64,000 nucleotides of DNA from positions 3,601,001-3,665,000 of the forward strand of contig NC_008570.1 of NCBI RefSeq assembly GCF_000014805.1. Reading direction: 5' to 3'. The notes beneath the pieces are model-generated. The model did no database searches. It had not been told where the DNA came from and worked only from the letters and a program-made list of their open reading frames with translations. Both the position numbers and the translations under genes were made by a program. Below, one piece after another: positions 28,386-36,707 of the stretch. Within the stretch, counting starts at the first letter, position 1, and each line of letters opens with the position of its first letter. This DNA comes from Aeromonas hydrophila subsp. hydrophila ATCC 7966. GTDB taxonomy: Bacteria; Pseudomonadota; Gammaproteobacteria; Enterobacterales; Aeromonadaceae.

Positions 28386-28483
28386 ATAGCTCCCTCGGCG
28401 GCTCACGCCGCAGCCCGATAGCGGGCATGATCCCTGGATGTGCCAAGGCACCCAGCAACATTCAATGCCAACTGTCAGCCCCG

Positions 28484-29182
28484 TCACCAGAGCGTCGGCG
28501 CCGGCTCACGGCCGTTTTCCGCGTAGTAGAGCGACGGCAGAAACTGCGCCAGATAGCTGAACTCGCTGTAGCAGTGGCGCATTAGGTTGAAGCCTACCTC
28601 GTCCGGCACCTCGTCAAACGGATTGGCGCAGGCCTTGCCCAGCAGGAAGCGGCTGCGCAGCACACAGCCATAGGAAGTATCGCGCGCCAGGTGCAGCATC
28701 TCGCCATCCAGCGGCGCCCCCTGCTCATCCAGGGCTACCTCGTCGCCAAAGCCGATGCTGGCGCAGATGGCGGCAGAAAGTGCCTGTGTCTCCCGCGCCT
28801 CCAGCAGTGGCTGCGGGGCGAACACCTCTTCGGCACAGTGGAACTTGAGGCGGGCCGCCACCGGTGGCAGCTCGGCAAGCCACTCCACCGCCGCTATGCT
28901 GGCCCCCACATAGCGCTCCCCTTTTTTCCAGTGATGATCCCAGCCCCGGTGCTCGACGTGGTCGTGCGGGTGCCACCACCTGATGTGCTGGGTCGTCTCG
29001 AAGAAGGTGAACCACCAATCCAGCATGCGCCCCTTGCAGCCGTGCAGATCGGTGCGGATGGCGACCGTCAGCAGGCCGTCGGTGCTGCGGGTCAGGCCCA
29101 TTTCCAGGCGCAGCGGCTGCGGCCTGAGCAACTCATTGATGTCATTGACGCCCCAGGGGGCAAACAGCGGGGAAGTATCCAT
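28484..29182 (-). CDS. DAPG-hydrolase (PhlG)-like protein
   Basis: The family is named for PhlG, a zinc enzyme that cleaves a carbon-carbon bond of 2,4-diacetylphloroglucinol. The 232-residue protein shares the family pattern GRMLDWWFTFFETT, HPHDH near residues 71-75 and a C-terminal HxxxE pair (His203, Glu207 in RHCYSEF), which corresponds to the PhlG metal ligands. No biosynthetic phl genes are nearby, so degradation of an incoming phloroglucinol-type or other aromatic ketone is more likely. A divergent TetR gene across a perfect operator supports substrate-induced expression, as for phlG/phlH in pseudomonads. The substrate is not established. Confidence 0.82.
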   Translation of the reverse strand: MDTSPLFAPWGVNDINELLRPQPLRLEMGLTRSTDGLLTVAIRTDLHGCKGRMLDWWFTFFETTQHIRWWHPHDHVEHRGWDHHWKKGERYVGASIAAVEWLAELPPVAARLKFHCAEEVFAPQPLLEARETQALSAAICASIGFGDEVALDEQGAPLDGEMLHLARDTSYGCVLRSRFLLGKACANPFDEVPDEVGFNLMRHCYSEFSYLAQFLPSLYYAENGREPAPTLW

Positions 29183-29195
29183 GATGAGACTCCGA

Positions 29196-29228
29196 TAAAT
29201 TAGGAAACTAATTTCGTTTCCTAATTTA
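29196..29228. promoter_or_regulatory. Perfect palindromic operator between the PhlG-like and TetR genes
   Basis: TAAATTAGGAAAC and GTTTCCTAATTTA are perfect 13-bp arms around a 7-bp centre. The palindrome lies in the 93-bp divergent intergenic region, 13 bp from the PhlG-like start. Its size and symmetry suit a TetR dimer or pair of dimers that would control both genes. Confidence 0.82.
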
Positions 29229-29275
29229 AACTATGCCTGTATGCTGGGTCTGTCAATGCTTTCCAGGAGTCAATC

Positions 29276-29917
29276 ATGTCACAGCAAACCGATGAAGAAA
29301 CACGCTCACGAGGCCGCCCGCTTACCCCGGAAGCCGACCTGCGCGCCGCCCTGGCCGAGGCGACGCTGACCTTGTTGCTCAAGGGGGGCTACGGCGCCGC
29401 GACCGTGGATGCGGTGGCCAAGCAGGCGGGGGTTGCCAAGAAAACCCTCTACCGCTTTGCCGCCAACCGTGACGATCTGGTGGCGCAGGCGGTGCGCAGC
29501 TGGACCGATGCCTTTCAGCCGGCCTTCGAGCAGGATGCAGCTCACCCAGGCGCGCTGGGGGAGATGCTGGAGCAGGGTTTGCAAGCCATTGCCAGCCAGG
29601 TGTTGAGCGCGCAGGCTGTGGGCATGTTCCGGCTGCTGCAGCATGAGTTCGCGGGGCGCGATGCCCTGCTGGCGGCCTATCAGGAGAACGGCATTGCGCG
29701 CGGCAGGGCGACCCTGGCGGCGTGGTTGCAGCGCCAGCAACAACTGGGCTGGCTGCGCGAGCTGGACACCGCCCAGACCAGCGATCTGCTGCTGGCGATG
29801 ACCATGGCGGAGCCGCTGCGCCAGATGGCGCTCGGCTTGCTGGCGCCGGGCAGCGACATCCGCGCGCGCATCGCCGCCGCCGTTGCTCTGGTTCTGCCCG
29901 GTTTGGTGCGGGAATAG
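29276..29917 (+). CDS. TetR/AcrR-family repressor
   Basis: The 213-residue regulator has an N-terminal HTH (GYGAATVDAVAKQAGVAKKTLYRF) and an all-helical ligand-binding C-terminus. AGGAG precedes the ATG. It is divergent from the PhlG-like gene and is the obvious candidate for binding the palindrome between them. The expected model is repression relieved by a small aromatic ligand. That model is inferred from the arrangement. Confidence 0.92.
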   Translation: MSQQTDEETRSRGRPLTPEADLRAALAEATLTLLLKGGYGAATVDAVAKQAGVAKKTLYRFAANRDDLVAQAVRSWTDAFQPAFEQDAAHPGALGEMLEQGLQAIASQVLSAQAVGMFRLLQHEFAGRDALLAAYQENGIARGRATLAAWLQRQQQLGWLRELDTAQTSDLLLAMTMAEPLRQMALGLLAPGSDIRARIAAAVALVLPGLVRE

Positions 29918-30020
29918 GCACACTCCTCGACAAGGAGGCTGCACCATGGCAACGGGCGAGATGACATCCGAGCGCGGAACCCGCCAAAGAGCCACCGCCA
30001 GCCAGCCCCATCACCGCCAT

Positions 30021-30046
30021 AAAAAAACCGGGCGCCAGGCCCGGTT
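30021..30046 (-). terminator. Terminator of the solute-binding protein gene
   Basis: AACCGGGC and GCCCGGTT enclose a five-base loop. On the minus strand they are followed by seven or more T. It lies 12 bp past the stop at 30058. Confidence 0.9.
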
Positions 30047-30057
30047 GTTGATGCTGG

Positions 30058-30834
30058 TCACTCTGTCGGCGGTAAAAAGCGCCGCGTCACCTCGTCGCTG
30101 TAACCGCTGTCCTGAAACTCGATGAACACCTGATTGAGGCGGGTCACCAGTTCATAGGCCCGTGGCGATCCCTTGCTCACCAGCAGATAGAAGCCCTTGC
30201 GGCTGGGCAGGGCGAGGTTGAGCAGACCGCTCTCGCTCTGGTAGATGCCAAGGCCGATGCCGCTCATCAGCGGCTCAATTTCGCTGGGCAAGAAGTCGCA
30301 ACGATCGCGCCCCAGCATGTCGAGCGCCTGCTGCAGCTGTTTGACCCGGCGCGGCTCCAGCGCCAGTCCGTAAGGGGCATAGTTGTAGCCGATCACCCCG
30401 CACACCCGGGAGCGATTGACCGTCTGCAGATCGGGCGCCTCGGGGAAGCGCCGCTTGAGATAGAAAAATCCGAGGTGGGTGTAGTAGAGCGGCACGCTGT
30501 AGAAGGCATATTCCGCCCGCTCCAGCTTGTAGCTGGCATCCCAGGTCAGCTCGCACAAGCGGTTCTGGCGATAATCGGCCAGCTCCTGCTGCACCCGCGC
30601 CCAGGGCAGATAACGGATCTTGTAGGGCAACCCGAGCTTTTTCAGGGCCTCGAGCACCTGGGTCGTGGCGGAGCCGGTGAGACGGCGGGTGTCGGGCACG
30701 CCATCCTTGCGCTCCCAGTAGGTGAAAGGGGCCCACTCGTTACCCTCCCCCAGACAGATCTGCACCTCGGGCTGGGCCGCCTCCACCAGCCCGGCCAAGC
30801 CCCATCCCAACAGCAACAACATGGATCGCGTCAT
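30058..30834 (-). CDS. Periplasmic solute-binding protein (family 3-like)
   Basis: The 258 residues begin with a signal peptide (cleavage near EAA, residue 20) and continue as a type II periplasmic-binding fold: ICLGEGNEWAPFTYW, TQVLEALKKLGLPYKIRYLPWAR, then RSRVCGVIGYNYAPYG. This is the amino-acid-binding-protein architecture. No permease or ATPase gene is adjacent, so it may act as an orphan sensor or be served by a distant transporter. GGAGG precedes the ATG. Confidence 0.82.
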   Translation of the reverse strand: MTRSMLLLLGWGLAGLVEAAQPEVQICLGEGNEWAPFTYWERKDGVPDTRRLTGSATTQVLEALKKLGLPYKIRYLPWARVQQELADYRQNRLCELTWDASYKLERAEYAFYSVPLYYTHLGFFYLKRRFPEAPDLQTVNRSRVCGVIGYNYAPYGLALEPRRVKQLQQALDMLGRDRCDFLPSEIEPLMSGIGLGIYQSESGLLNLALPSRKGFYLLVSKGSPRAYELVTRLNQVFIEFQDSGYSDEVTRRFLPPTE

Positions 30835-30890
30835 CGTCTCCCTCCTTTGCTTCCCTTGCAGCTTAGTTCAGGTAGGGATGACGCTCCCCA

Positions 30891-32111
30891 TCAGGGTGTC
30901 CCCTCCTGCCACAGGGCCAGCAGGGGCGCGGGGATGGCGCCGTAGCGCAAGGTTGGGGTCTGGTGCCACTCGGCCAGCCGTTGCAGCGCTTTGGCCAGAT
31001 CCTGCGCCAGGGTCCGGGTCACCCTGACTCCCGCTTCCAGATAGAGGCTCTTTATCTCGAAGATCCCCTGCTGGCGATGGGCCTTGGCGTCCATCCTGCC
31101 CACCAGCTTGCCGCGATGCAGCAGCGGCAGCACGAAGTAGCCGTACTGGCGCTTGGGCGCCGGGGTGTAACACTCGATGCGATAGTCGAACTGGAACAGC
31201 TCGCTGGCCCGTTTGCGATCCCAGACCAGTGGGTCAAACGGCGACAGCGCCGTGGTGTGGCTGGCCTTGAGGGTGCCGGACTGGGCCTGGGCCAGCTCGT
31301 CTGCCAGCGAGGCGTGCACGAAGGCGCCGTGCTGCCACCCCTCCACCCGCACCGGCAGCAGCTCTCCCTCGTCCGCCAGCTGATGGAGCAGGACGTCGTA
31401 TTTGCCGCGCCGCAGCCGATAGTAGTCGGCCACCCAGCCGGTCTTGACCAGCCCCAGCGCCCGACAACTGGCTCGCACCATGTCCCTTTGCGCCTGTTCT
31501 TGGCTCGGCAGATCCCGCTCGTCGCGCCACTCGGGCATCACCCGCTCGGCCAGATCGTAAACACGCTGGAAATTGCGCCGCTCCCGCACCATCAGCTGGC
31601 CTGCGGTAAACAGCACCTCCAGGTGGCGCTTCTCCGGCTTCCAGTCCCACCAGCCGTTGCCCTTCCCCTCCTTGCGTTCAAAATCCGCCGCCCGCACCGG
31701 GCCGTGCTGGCGAATGCGCTCGATGATCTCGCCAATCTCCTGCTGATGGGTAGCGAGCCAGTTGGTCGAAAATTTCCAGCCCATGGCGGCGGGATCCAGC
31801 ATGCGGTGGCGCAGCAGGCGGTAATCCTCGCGCGGCACGAAGCAGGCCTCGTGCGCCCAGTATTCGAAGATCTCGCCATCGGCCAGCAACTGCTCCAGCC
31901 AGCGCGGATCGTACTGCCCCAGCCGGCTGAACAGCACCAGATAGGGGCTGCGGGCCACCACCGAGATGGTGTCTATCTGCAGCAGTGCCATGCGACGGAT
32001 GGTAGCCAGCAGGTCGGCTGCTCGCGCCTTGCCGCGGCGCGGCGTCAGCAGGCCCTGGGCCGCCAGTTGCAGATGACGGGCATCCTGCAGTGAAAGATGG
32101 GGAATCGACAT
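30891..32111 (-). CDS. ycaQ: YcaQ/AlkX-type DNA glycosylase
   Basis: This is a winged-helix (HTH_42) DNA glycosylase. E. coli YcaQ, also called AlkX, excises alkylated bases and unhooks interstrand crosslinks. At 406 residues it is close to the E. coli length and similar from the first residues (PHLSLQDARHLQLAAQGLL). The catalytic QID motif is at residues 45-47 (LLQIDTI), followed by ARSPYLVLFSRLG. Three winged-helix units follow. AAGGAG precedes the start. The methyltransferase gene lies downstream of a separate start on the same strand. Confidence 0.92.
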   Translation of the reverse strand: MSIPHLSLQDARHLQLAAQGLLTPRRGKARAADLLATIRRMALLQIDTISVVARSPYLVLFSRLGQYDPRWLEQLLADGEIFEYWAHEACFVPREDYRLLRHRMLDPAAMGWKFSTNWLATHQQEIGEIIERIRQHGPVRAADFERKEGKGNGWWDWKPEKRHLEVLFTAGQLMVRERRNFQRVYDLAERVMPEWRDERDLPSQEQAQRDMVRASCRALGLVKTGWVADYYRLRRGKYDVLLHQLADEGELLPVRVEGWQHGAFVHASLADELAQAQSGTLKASHTTALSPFDPLVWDRKRASELFQFDYRIECYTPAPKRQYGYFVLPLLHRGKLVGRMDAKAHRQQGIFEIKSLYLEAGVRVTRTLAQDLAKALQRLAEWHQTPTLRYGAIPAPLLALWQEGTP

Positions 32112-32244
32112 GACAAACCACTCCTTGGTGTCGGGGAACGGGCGGCTGGCGGCGCCTGGGACTCAATGCAGGGAAACAGGCAAGCGGGCCCCGCCAATCA
32201 GGCCATCAGCATGCCCAAGCCGCCGCCAAATGAAAATGCCCCGT

Positions 32245-32883
32245 TCAGGGTTTGGTGATGACCGCCACATCCGCGTGGGGAAACTCGACCTGCGCCTGCC
32301 AGCGGGCTGCCAGGGCCCGAAAGGAGGCCTCGGCAAAGAAGACGATGTGGGTCGGATCGTGGCGATAGCGCCACTGCCGGAAGCGCTCGTCCCCCAGCAC
32401 CCGCTGGGTCTGCAGCACCAGCAGGCCGCCGGGCTTGAGGCAGCCCCACAGCCCGTCCAGCACGGCACGCGGGGTGGCGATGTGCTCGATCACCTCGGTG
32501 CTGGTGATGAAGTCATACTGCTGCGCCAGCAGCTCGGGCTTGTCGGCATAGAACTTGTCGTAACCCGCCATCTGGTAGCCCGCCTCGCGGCCCATGGCGA
32601 TGAGCGCCGGGCCCGGGCCGCAGCCAAAATCGAGGCCGCTGGCCGGCGGAGGCAGGCGGCTCAGCACCTCGCCGAAGGCCCGCTGCAGAAACTGGCGATA
32701 GCGGGGATCATCCACCTGGTTGTCGTGGCCGTCATAGACCGCCTTCTCACGCGCGGGCTCCAGGTGCTCGGCCGCATCCAGCCAGACCAGCTCGCAGGCC
32801 CGGCAGCGATGGTACAGCTTGCCGGCCACCGGCAGCTCATAGGCATCGGCGGCACAGCAGAGCGGGCAAGATAAGGGGGGCAT
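32245..32883 (-). CDS. Class I SAM-dependent methyltransferase with N-terminal Cys pairs
   Basis: I place the start at 32883 (MPPLSCPLCC, 212 residues) because GAGGAGA lies just upstream. A frame to 32952 would add 23 residues. The N-terminus carries a probable zinc ribbon (CPLCC ... CRAC, residues 6-30). Motif I is GLDFGCGPGPALIA, followed by STEVIEHIATP and LKPGGLLVLQT, the methyltransf_23 pattern. The substrate is unknown. Confidence 0.86.
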   Translation of the reverse strand: MPPLSCPLCCAADAYELPVAGKLYHRCRACELVWLDAAEHLEPAREKAVYDGHDNQVDDPRYRQFLQRAFGEVLSRLPPPASGLDFGCGPGPALIAMGREAGYQMAGYDKFYADKPELLAQQYDFITSTEVIEHIATPRAVLDGLWGCLKPGGLLVLQTQRVLGDERFRQWRYRHDPTHIVFFAEASFRALAARWQAQVEFPHADVAVITKP

Positions 32884-33039
32884 GGCATCTCCTCTCGAAA
32901 GCGGGGCGGTCAAAAGTGGCCGCAGCTTGCCTGCCCGTCTGGCGGCTGACAAGGTTTTTGTCCGGCTGCCCCGCGTTCGGGTCGCAGCTTTACCTCTCTT
33001 TTCAACCAGTTGCCTCGGTATGAAACAGATTTTTTACCT

Positions 33040-33056
33040 CTTAAGGGTTTCTTAAG
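33040..33056 (+). promoter_or_regulatory. PmrA/QseB-type direct-repeat box
   Basis: CTTAAG-GGTTT-CTTAAG is a perfect direct repeat with 11-bp periodicity. It follows the box geometry known for PmrA-like OmpR-family regulators. It ends 44 bp before the first gene of the acyl-ligase/HDO operon. A weak -10-like TTTAGT begins at 33065. The operon carries its own OmpR-family regulator of the QseB/PmrA class at 37429, the natural candidate to bind here. Confidence 0.72.
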
Positions 33057-33100
33057 TTTGCCCCTTTAGTCTGATGACAATCGACAAGAAGGAGCCATCC

Positions 33101-33745
33101 ATGACCACCGACATTCAAGCCCCCTATCGGCTGACGCTGGCCGATACCCCGCAACAGGTCATGGCACTGCAGGGCTACATCCAGGCTGCCTACAGCCAGG
33201 AGTTCAACGCCCGCATTCCCCATTTTCTGCCCTGCCTGCTCGGCCTCTACCGGGCCGACGGCCTGCTGGTCGGCGCCTGCGGTCTCAAGCTGGCCGGCAG
33301 CGAGCGCCTCTATCTGGAGCAGTACCTGGAACAGCCCATCGAGGCCGCCATCGAAACCCGGCTCGGCGCCCCCGCCCGGCGAGATCGCATCGTCGAGGTG
33401 GGCAACCTCGCCTGCAGCGAGCCCGGCAACGCCCGCCTGATGTTTGCGGCGCTCTGCCGCCTGCTGTGCGACAACGACCTCGACTACGTGGTGTTCACCG
33501 GCACCGCCCGGCTTCGCAACAGCTTTCACCGCCTCCACCTCACCCCGGTCGAGCTGGCCCCCGCCCAGGCCGACAAGGTGGGTGACGACGCCAGCGCCTG
33601 GGGCGCCTATTACCACTGCCAGCCCAAGGTGATGGTCGGCGATCTCGGCCTCGGACGGCAGGCGCTGGCACAGGGCAGCCTGCTGCTCTCCCTGCTGGCG
33701 CCCATGCCGTCCCTGTTCAACTGCCCGCATCGGAGCGCCTTATGA
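33101..33745 (+). CDS. Thermostable-hemolysin-family (acyltransferase-fold) protein
   Basis: The start is set at 33101 because AAGGAG ends seven bases upstream. An ATG at 33074 is possible. The 214-residue product matches the thermostable hemolysin (delta-VPH, T_hemolysin) family, with RIPHFLPCLLGLYRADGLLVGACGL and IVEVGNLACSEPGNAR. Despite the name, these proteins resemble GNAT/autoinducer-synthase acyltransferases, have no signal peptide, and are cytoplasmic. Here the gene opens an operon with an acyl ligase, an oxidase and an SDR, which fits an acyl-transfer role. The stop overlaps the next start (ATGATG). Confidence 0.86.
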   Translation: MTTDIQAPYRLTLADTPQQVMALQGYIQAAYSQEFNARIPHFLPCLLGLYRADGLLVGACGLKLAGSERLYLEQYLEQPIEAAIETRLGAPARRDRIVEVGNLACSEPGNARLMFAALCRLLCDNDLDYVVFTGTARLRNSFHRLHLTPVELAPAQADKVGDDASAWGAYYHCQPKVMVGDLGLGRQALAQGSLLLSLLAPMPSLFNCPHRSAL

Positions 33746-35208
33746 TGCTGTTCGACCAAATCGCCTACTTTGCCCGCCAGACGCCCCACAGCCCGGCCCT
33801 CGCCAGCAGCCAGCACAGCCTCAGTTACGAGGCGCTGTGGCAGCAGCTGCCGGTGCTGGCCGACCGCCTGCAGATGGCCGGGATCAGCCGGCTGGCGCTG
33901 CAGCTCGACAACGGCCTGCCCTGGGCGCTCATCGATCTCGCCTGCACCATGGCCGGCATAGTGGTGATCCCGATCCCCCACTTCTTCAGCCTGGAGCAGC
34001 AGGAGTGGCTGCTGGAGAGCAGCGGTGCCGACGCCCTGATCGGCCCCCACCACCCCGGCTGGCAGGCCAGCGATCCGTTGCAGCTGACGGTCGGCGAGCT
34101 GCCGCTGTGGCGCCGCACTCCTGCCCGGTTGCCGCCTCTGCCGGCCGGCACAGCCAAGATCACCTATACCTCCGGCACCACAGGGCAGCCCAAAGGCGTC
34201 TGCCTGTCGCTGGCCCAGATGATGGCGGTCTGCGCCTCGCTGGCCGAGCGGGTCGCCCCGGCCAACGTCGAGAAGCACCTGACCCTGCTGCCGCTCACCA
34301 CCCTGCTGGAAAACCTGACCGGCCTCTACGTGCCGCTGCTCACCGGCGCCTGCAGCCGCATCCCTTCATTGGCAGAGCTCGGCTTTGCCGGCTCCAGCAA
34401 GCTGGACCCGGCCACCCTGGCCCAGGCCCTGCTGCGCTGGCCCACCCACAGCCTGGTGCTGGTACCCGAGCTGCTGCGCCTGCTGCTGGCCCTGTGCAGC
34501 GCCAACCCGCCGCTGGTCGAGCAACTGGCCGGCCTGCGCTTCGTCGCGGTGGGCGGCGGCAAAGTCTCGCCCGAGCTCATCAGCCGGGCCCGCAAGCTGG
34601 GGCTGCCGGTCTACGAGGGGTACGGCCTGTCGGAGTGCGGCTCCGTCGTGGCCCTCAACGGCCCCGACGGCCACAGCCTGGGCAGCGTCGGCCAGCCACT
34701 GCCCCACTGCCGGGTATCGATCGCCGCTGACGGCGAGATCCTGGTGGAGGGATCCGCCATGCTCGGCTATCTGGGCAGCGACGAACCGACGCCAGCACGG
34801 GTCGCCACCGGCGATCTGGGCCACCTGGATGATGAGGGCTATCTGCACATCACCGGGCGCAAGAAAAACGTCCAGATCACCGCCTTTGGCCGCAACTTCT
34901 CCCCCGAGTGGGTCGAGGCGGAAGCCCAGCTCTGTCCGGCCATCGCCCGCATCGTGATCTTCGGCGACGGCCAGCCGGCCAACGTCGCCCTGATCCAGCC
35001 ACTGCCCGGCGCCGACGCCCAGCTAGCCCAGCAGATCGAGCAGCTCAACCACCGCCTGCCCGACTATGCCCGCATCCATCACTGGCTGCCGGTGGCGCTG
35101 GATCAGCATCCGGAGTTGCTGACCGCCAACGGTCGCCCCCGTCGCGAACGGATTTATCACCACTTTTCCCGGCAGATCAGCCAATGCCTTACAGGAGAGA
35201 CCTCATGA
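33742..35208 (+). CDS. AMP-forming acyl ligase / acyl-CoA synthetase
   Basis: This is a 488-residue member of the ANL superfamily that should activate a carboxylic acid as acyl-AMP and then form a thioester. Motifs: P-loop TYTSGTTGQPKGV (about 143-155), VYEGYGLSECGS (A5), ATGDLGHLDDEGYLHITGRKKN (A7-A8). At the C-terminus the usual catalytic Lys motif is replaced by LTANGRPRRERI, so the A10 lysine is not obvious. The substrate is unknown; a fatty acid is plausible from the context. It overlaps both neighbours by four bases. Confidence 0.88.
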   Translation: MMLFDQIAYFARQTPHSPALASSQHSLSYEALWQQLPVLADRLQMAGISRLALQLDNGLPWALIDLACTMAGIVVIPIPHFFSLEQQEWLLESSGADALIGPHHPGWQASDPLQLTVGELPLWRRTPARLPPLPAGTAKITYTSGTTGQPKGVCLSLAQMMAVCASLAERVAPANVEKHLTLLPLTTLLENLTGLYVPLLTGACSRIPSLAELGFAGSSKLDPATLAQALLRWPTHSLVLVPELLRLLLALCSANPPLVEQLAGLRFVAVGGGKVSPELISRARKLGLPVYEGYGLSECGSVVALNGPDGHSLGSVGQPLPHCRVSIAADGEILVEGSAMLGYLGSDEPTPARVATGDLGHLDDEGYLHITGRKKNVQITAFGRNFSPEWVEAEAQLCPAIARIVIFGDGQPANVALIQPLPGADAQLAQQIEQLNHRLPDYARIHHWLPVALDQHPELLTANGRPRRERIYHHFSRQISQCLTGETS

Positions 35209-35864
35209 GCTTCTATCAAGTGCTGCAACAAGCCACCGCCCCGGCCCGGGAGCATCTGTTCAACGCCCCCATCATAGAGGCGTGCCGCAAGGGGGAGATC
35301 TCCCGCGACATCTACCTGCGCTTCCTCTCCCAGGCCTTCTATCACGTGCGCCACACGGTGCCACTCTTGATGGCCACCGGCGGCAAGCTGGGTCAGGAGT
35401 ACGAGTGGGTACGCGGCGCCATCGCCGAGTACATCGACGAGGAGTACGGCCATCAGGAGTGGATCCTGAGCGACATCCGCGCCTGCGGCGGCGATGCCGA
35501 GGCGGTGCGCCACGGCCAGCCCGAGCTGCCCATCGAGCTGATGGTGGCCTTTCTTTATGACCAGGTGCAACGCGGCAACCCCATGGGCTTCTTCGGCATG
35601 GTCCAGGTGCTGGAAGGCACCAGCGTCGCCATCGCCCTGACCGTGGCCGACCAGCTCAAGGCAGGTCTCGGCCTGCCGCCCCAGGCCATGAGCTACCTGA
35701 GCTCCCACGGCGCGCTGGATCAGGAGCACCTCAAATTCTTCGAGTCCCTGATGAACCGGGTAGAAGCCTCGGCCGATCAGGCAGCCATCATTCACTCGGC
35801 CAAGGTGGTCTACCGCCTCTACGCCGACATGCTCTATCAACTGACGGAAAACCAGACATCATGA
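35205..35864 (+). CDS. Heme-oxygenase-like diiron oxidase (TenA/HDO fold)
   Basis: This 219-residue helical protein belongs to the iron-containing redox enzyme family. It carries the HDO ligand pattern: E80-x2-H83 in DEEYGHQEW, Glu137 in VQVLEGTS, and H168-x3-D172-x2-H175 in SSHGALDQEH. Known HDOs include UndA, which turns fatty acids into terminal alkenes, and SznF, an N-oxygenase. Next to an acyl ligase and an SDR, oxidation of an acyl substrate is a reasonable guess. It overlaps the previous and next genes as ATGA. The ligands make activity likely; the reaction is unknown. Confidence 0.87.
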   Translation: MSFYQVLQQATAPAREHLFNAPIIEACRKGEISRDIYLRFLSQAFYHVRHTVPLLMATGGKLGQEYEWVRGAIAEYIDEEYGHQEWILSDIRACGGDAEAVRHGQPELPIELMVAFLYDQVQRGNPMGFFGMVQVLEGTSVAIALTVADQLKAGLGLPPQAMSYLSSHGALDQEHLKFFESLMNRVEASADQAAIIHSAKVVYRLYADMLYQLTENQTS

Positions 35865-36706
35865 AGCTTGAAGGAAAACTCGTGCTGCTCACGGGCGCCA
35901 GCGGCGGGATCGGCGAAGCGCTGGCCCAGGAGCTGGCAGCCCAGGGGGCACACCTGTTGCTGCACGGACGCAGGGCCAGTGCGCTGGAGCGGCTTCGCAA
36001 GGAGCTGCCGCACCCGGAGCGCCACCAGACGGTGATCGCCGATCTGGGCTCGCCCCAGGAGCGGGCCAAACTGTTGCAGCATCCGGCGCTGGACGAGGGG
36101 CTGGACGTGCTGATCAACAACGCCGGCTGCAACCAGTTTGCCTGGCTGGAGGATCAGAGCAGCGAGCAGGTCGAGCGCCAGCTGCTGCTCAACGTCGAGG
36201 CGCCGATCCAGCTCACCCGCATGCTGCTGCCCCGCCTGCGCAAGCCGGCGGTGATCATGAACGTCGGCTCCAGCTTCGGCGCCATCGGCTACGCCGGCTA
36301 CAGCGTCTATTGCGCCAGCAAGTTCGCCCTGCGCGGCTTCAGCGAGGCGCTCGGCCGCGAGCTGGAGGGCACCGGCATCCAGGTGCTGCACTTTGCTCCC
36401 CGCGCTACCCGTACCCGCCTCAACTCGGAGGCGGCCTACGAGATGAATGCCGAGCTCGGCACCCACACCGACAGCCCGCAGGACGTGGCCGAGGAGGCCG
36501 TCATCGCCCTGTGCAACGAAACCCGCCGCAGCTGGCTCGGCTGGCCGGAGAAGCTGTTCGTGCGGCTCAACGGCCTGCTGCCCGGCCTGGTCGACCGGGC
36601 GCTGGCCAAGCAAAAACCCATCATAGAGCGCTATGCCCGCCACGCGGCGCCCGCTGCCGGCAATGCGGGGCACGCCACTTCCGTCATGACAGAGAAGGAA
36701 CGTTAA
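35861..36706 (+). CDS. Short-chain dehydrogenase/reductase
   Basis: This 281-residue SDR has the cofactor motif TGASGGIGEAL (residues 12-22), NNAG with an adjacent Cys, and the catalytic Ser (GSSFGAIG) and YxxxK (YCASK) in the expected order. The Arg after beta-2 (HGRRAS) suggests NADP(H) preference. Its start overlaps the HDO stop by four bases. In this operon it could reduce or oxidise the product made by the ligase and oxidase. Confidence 0.92.
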   Translation: MKLEGKLVLLTGASGGIGEALAQELAAQGAHLLLHGRRASALERLRKELPHPERHQTVIADLGSPQERAKLLQHPALDEGLDVLINNAGCNQFAWLEDQSSEQVERQLLLNVEAPIQLTRMLLPRLRKPAVIMNVGSSFGAIGYAGYSVYCASKFALRGFSEALGRELEGTGIQVLHFAPRATRTRLNSEAAYEMNAELGTHTDSPQDVAEEAVIALCNETRRSWLGWPEKLFVRLNGLLPGLVDRALAKQKPIIERYARHAAPAAGNAGHATSVMTEKER

Positions 36707-36707
36707 G

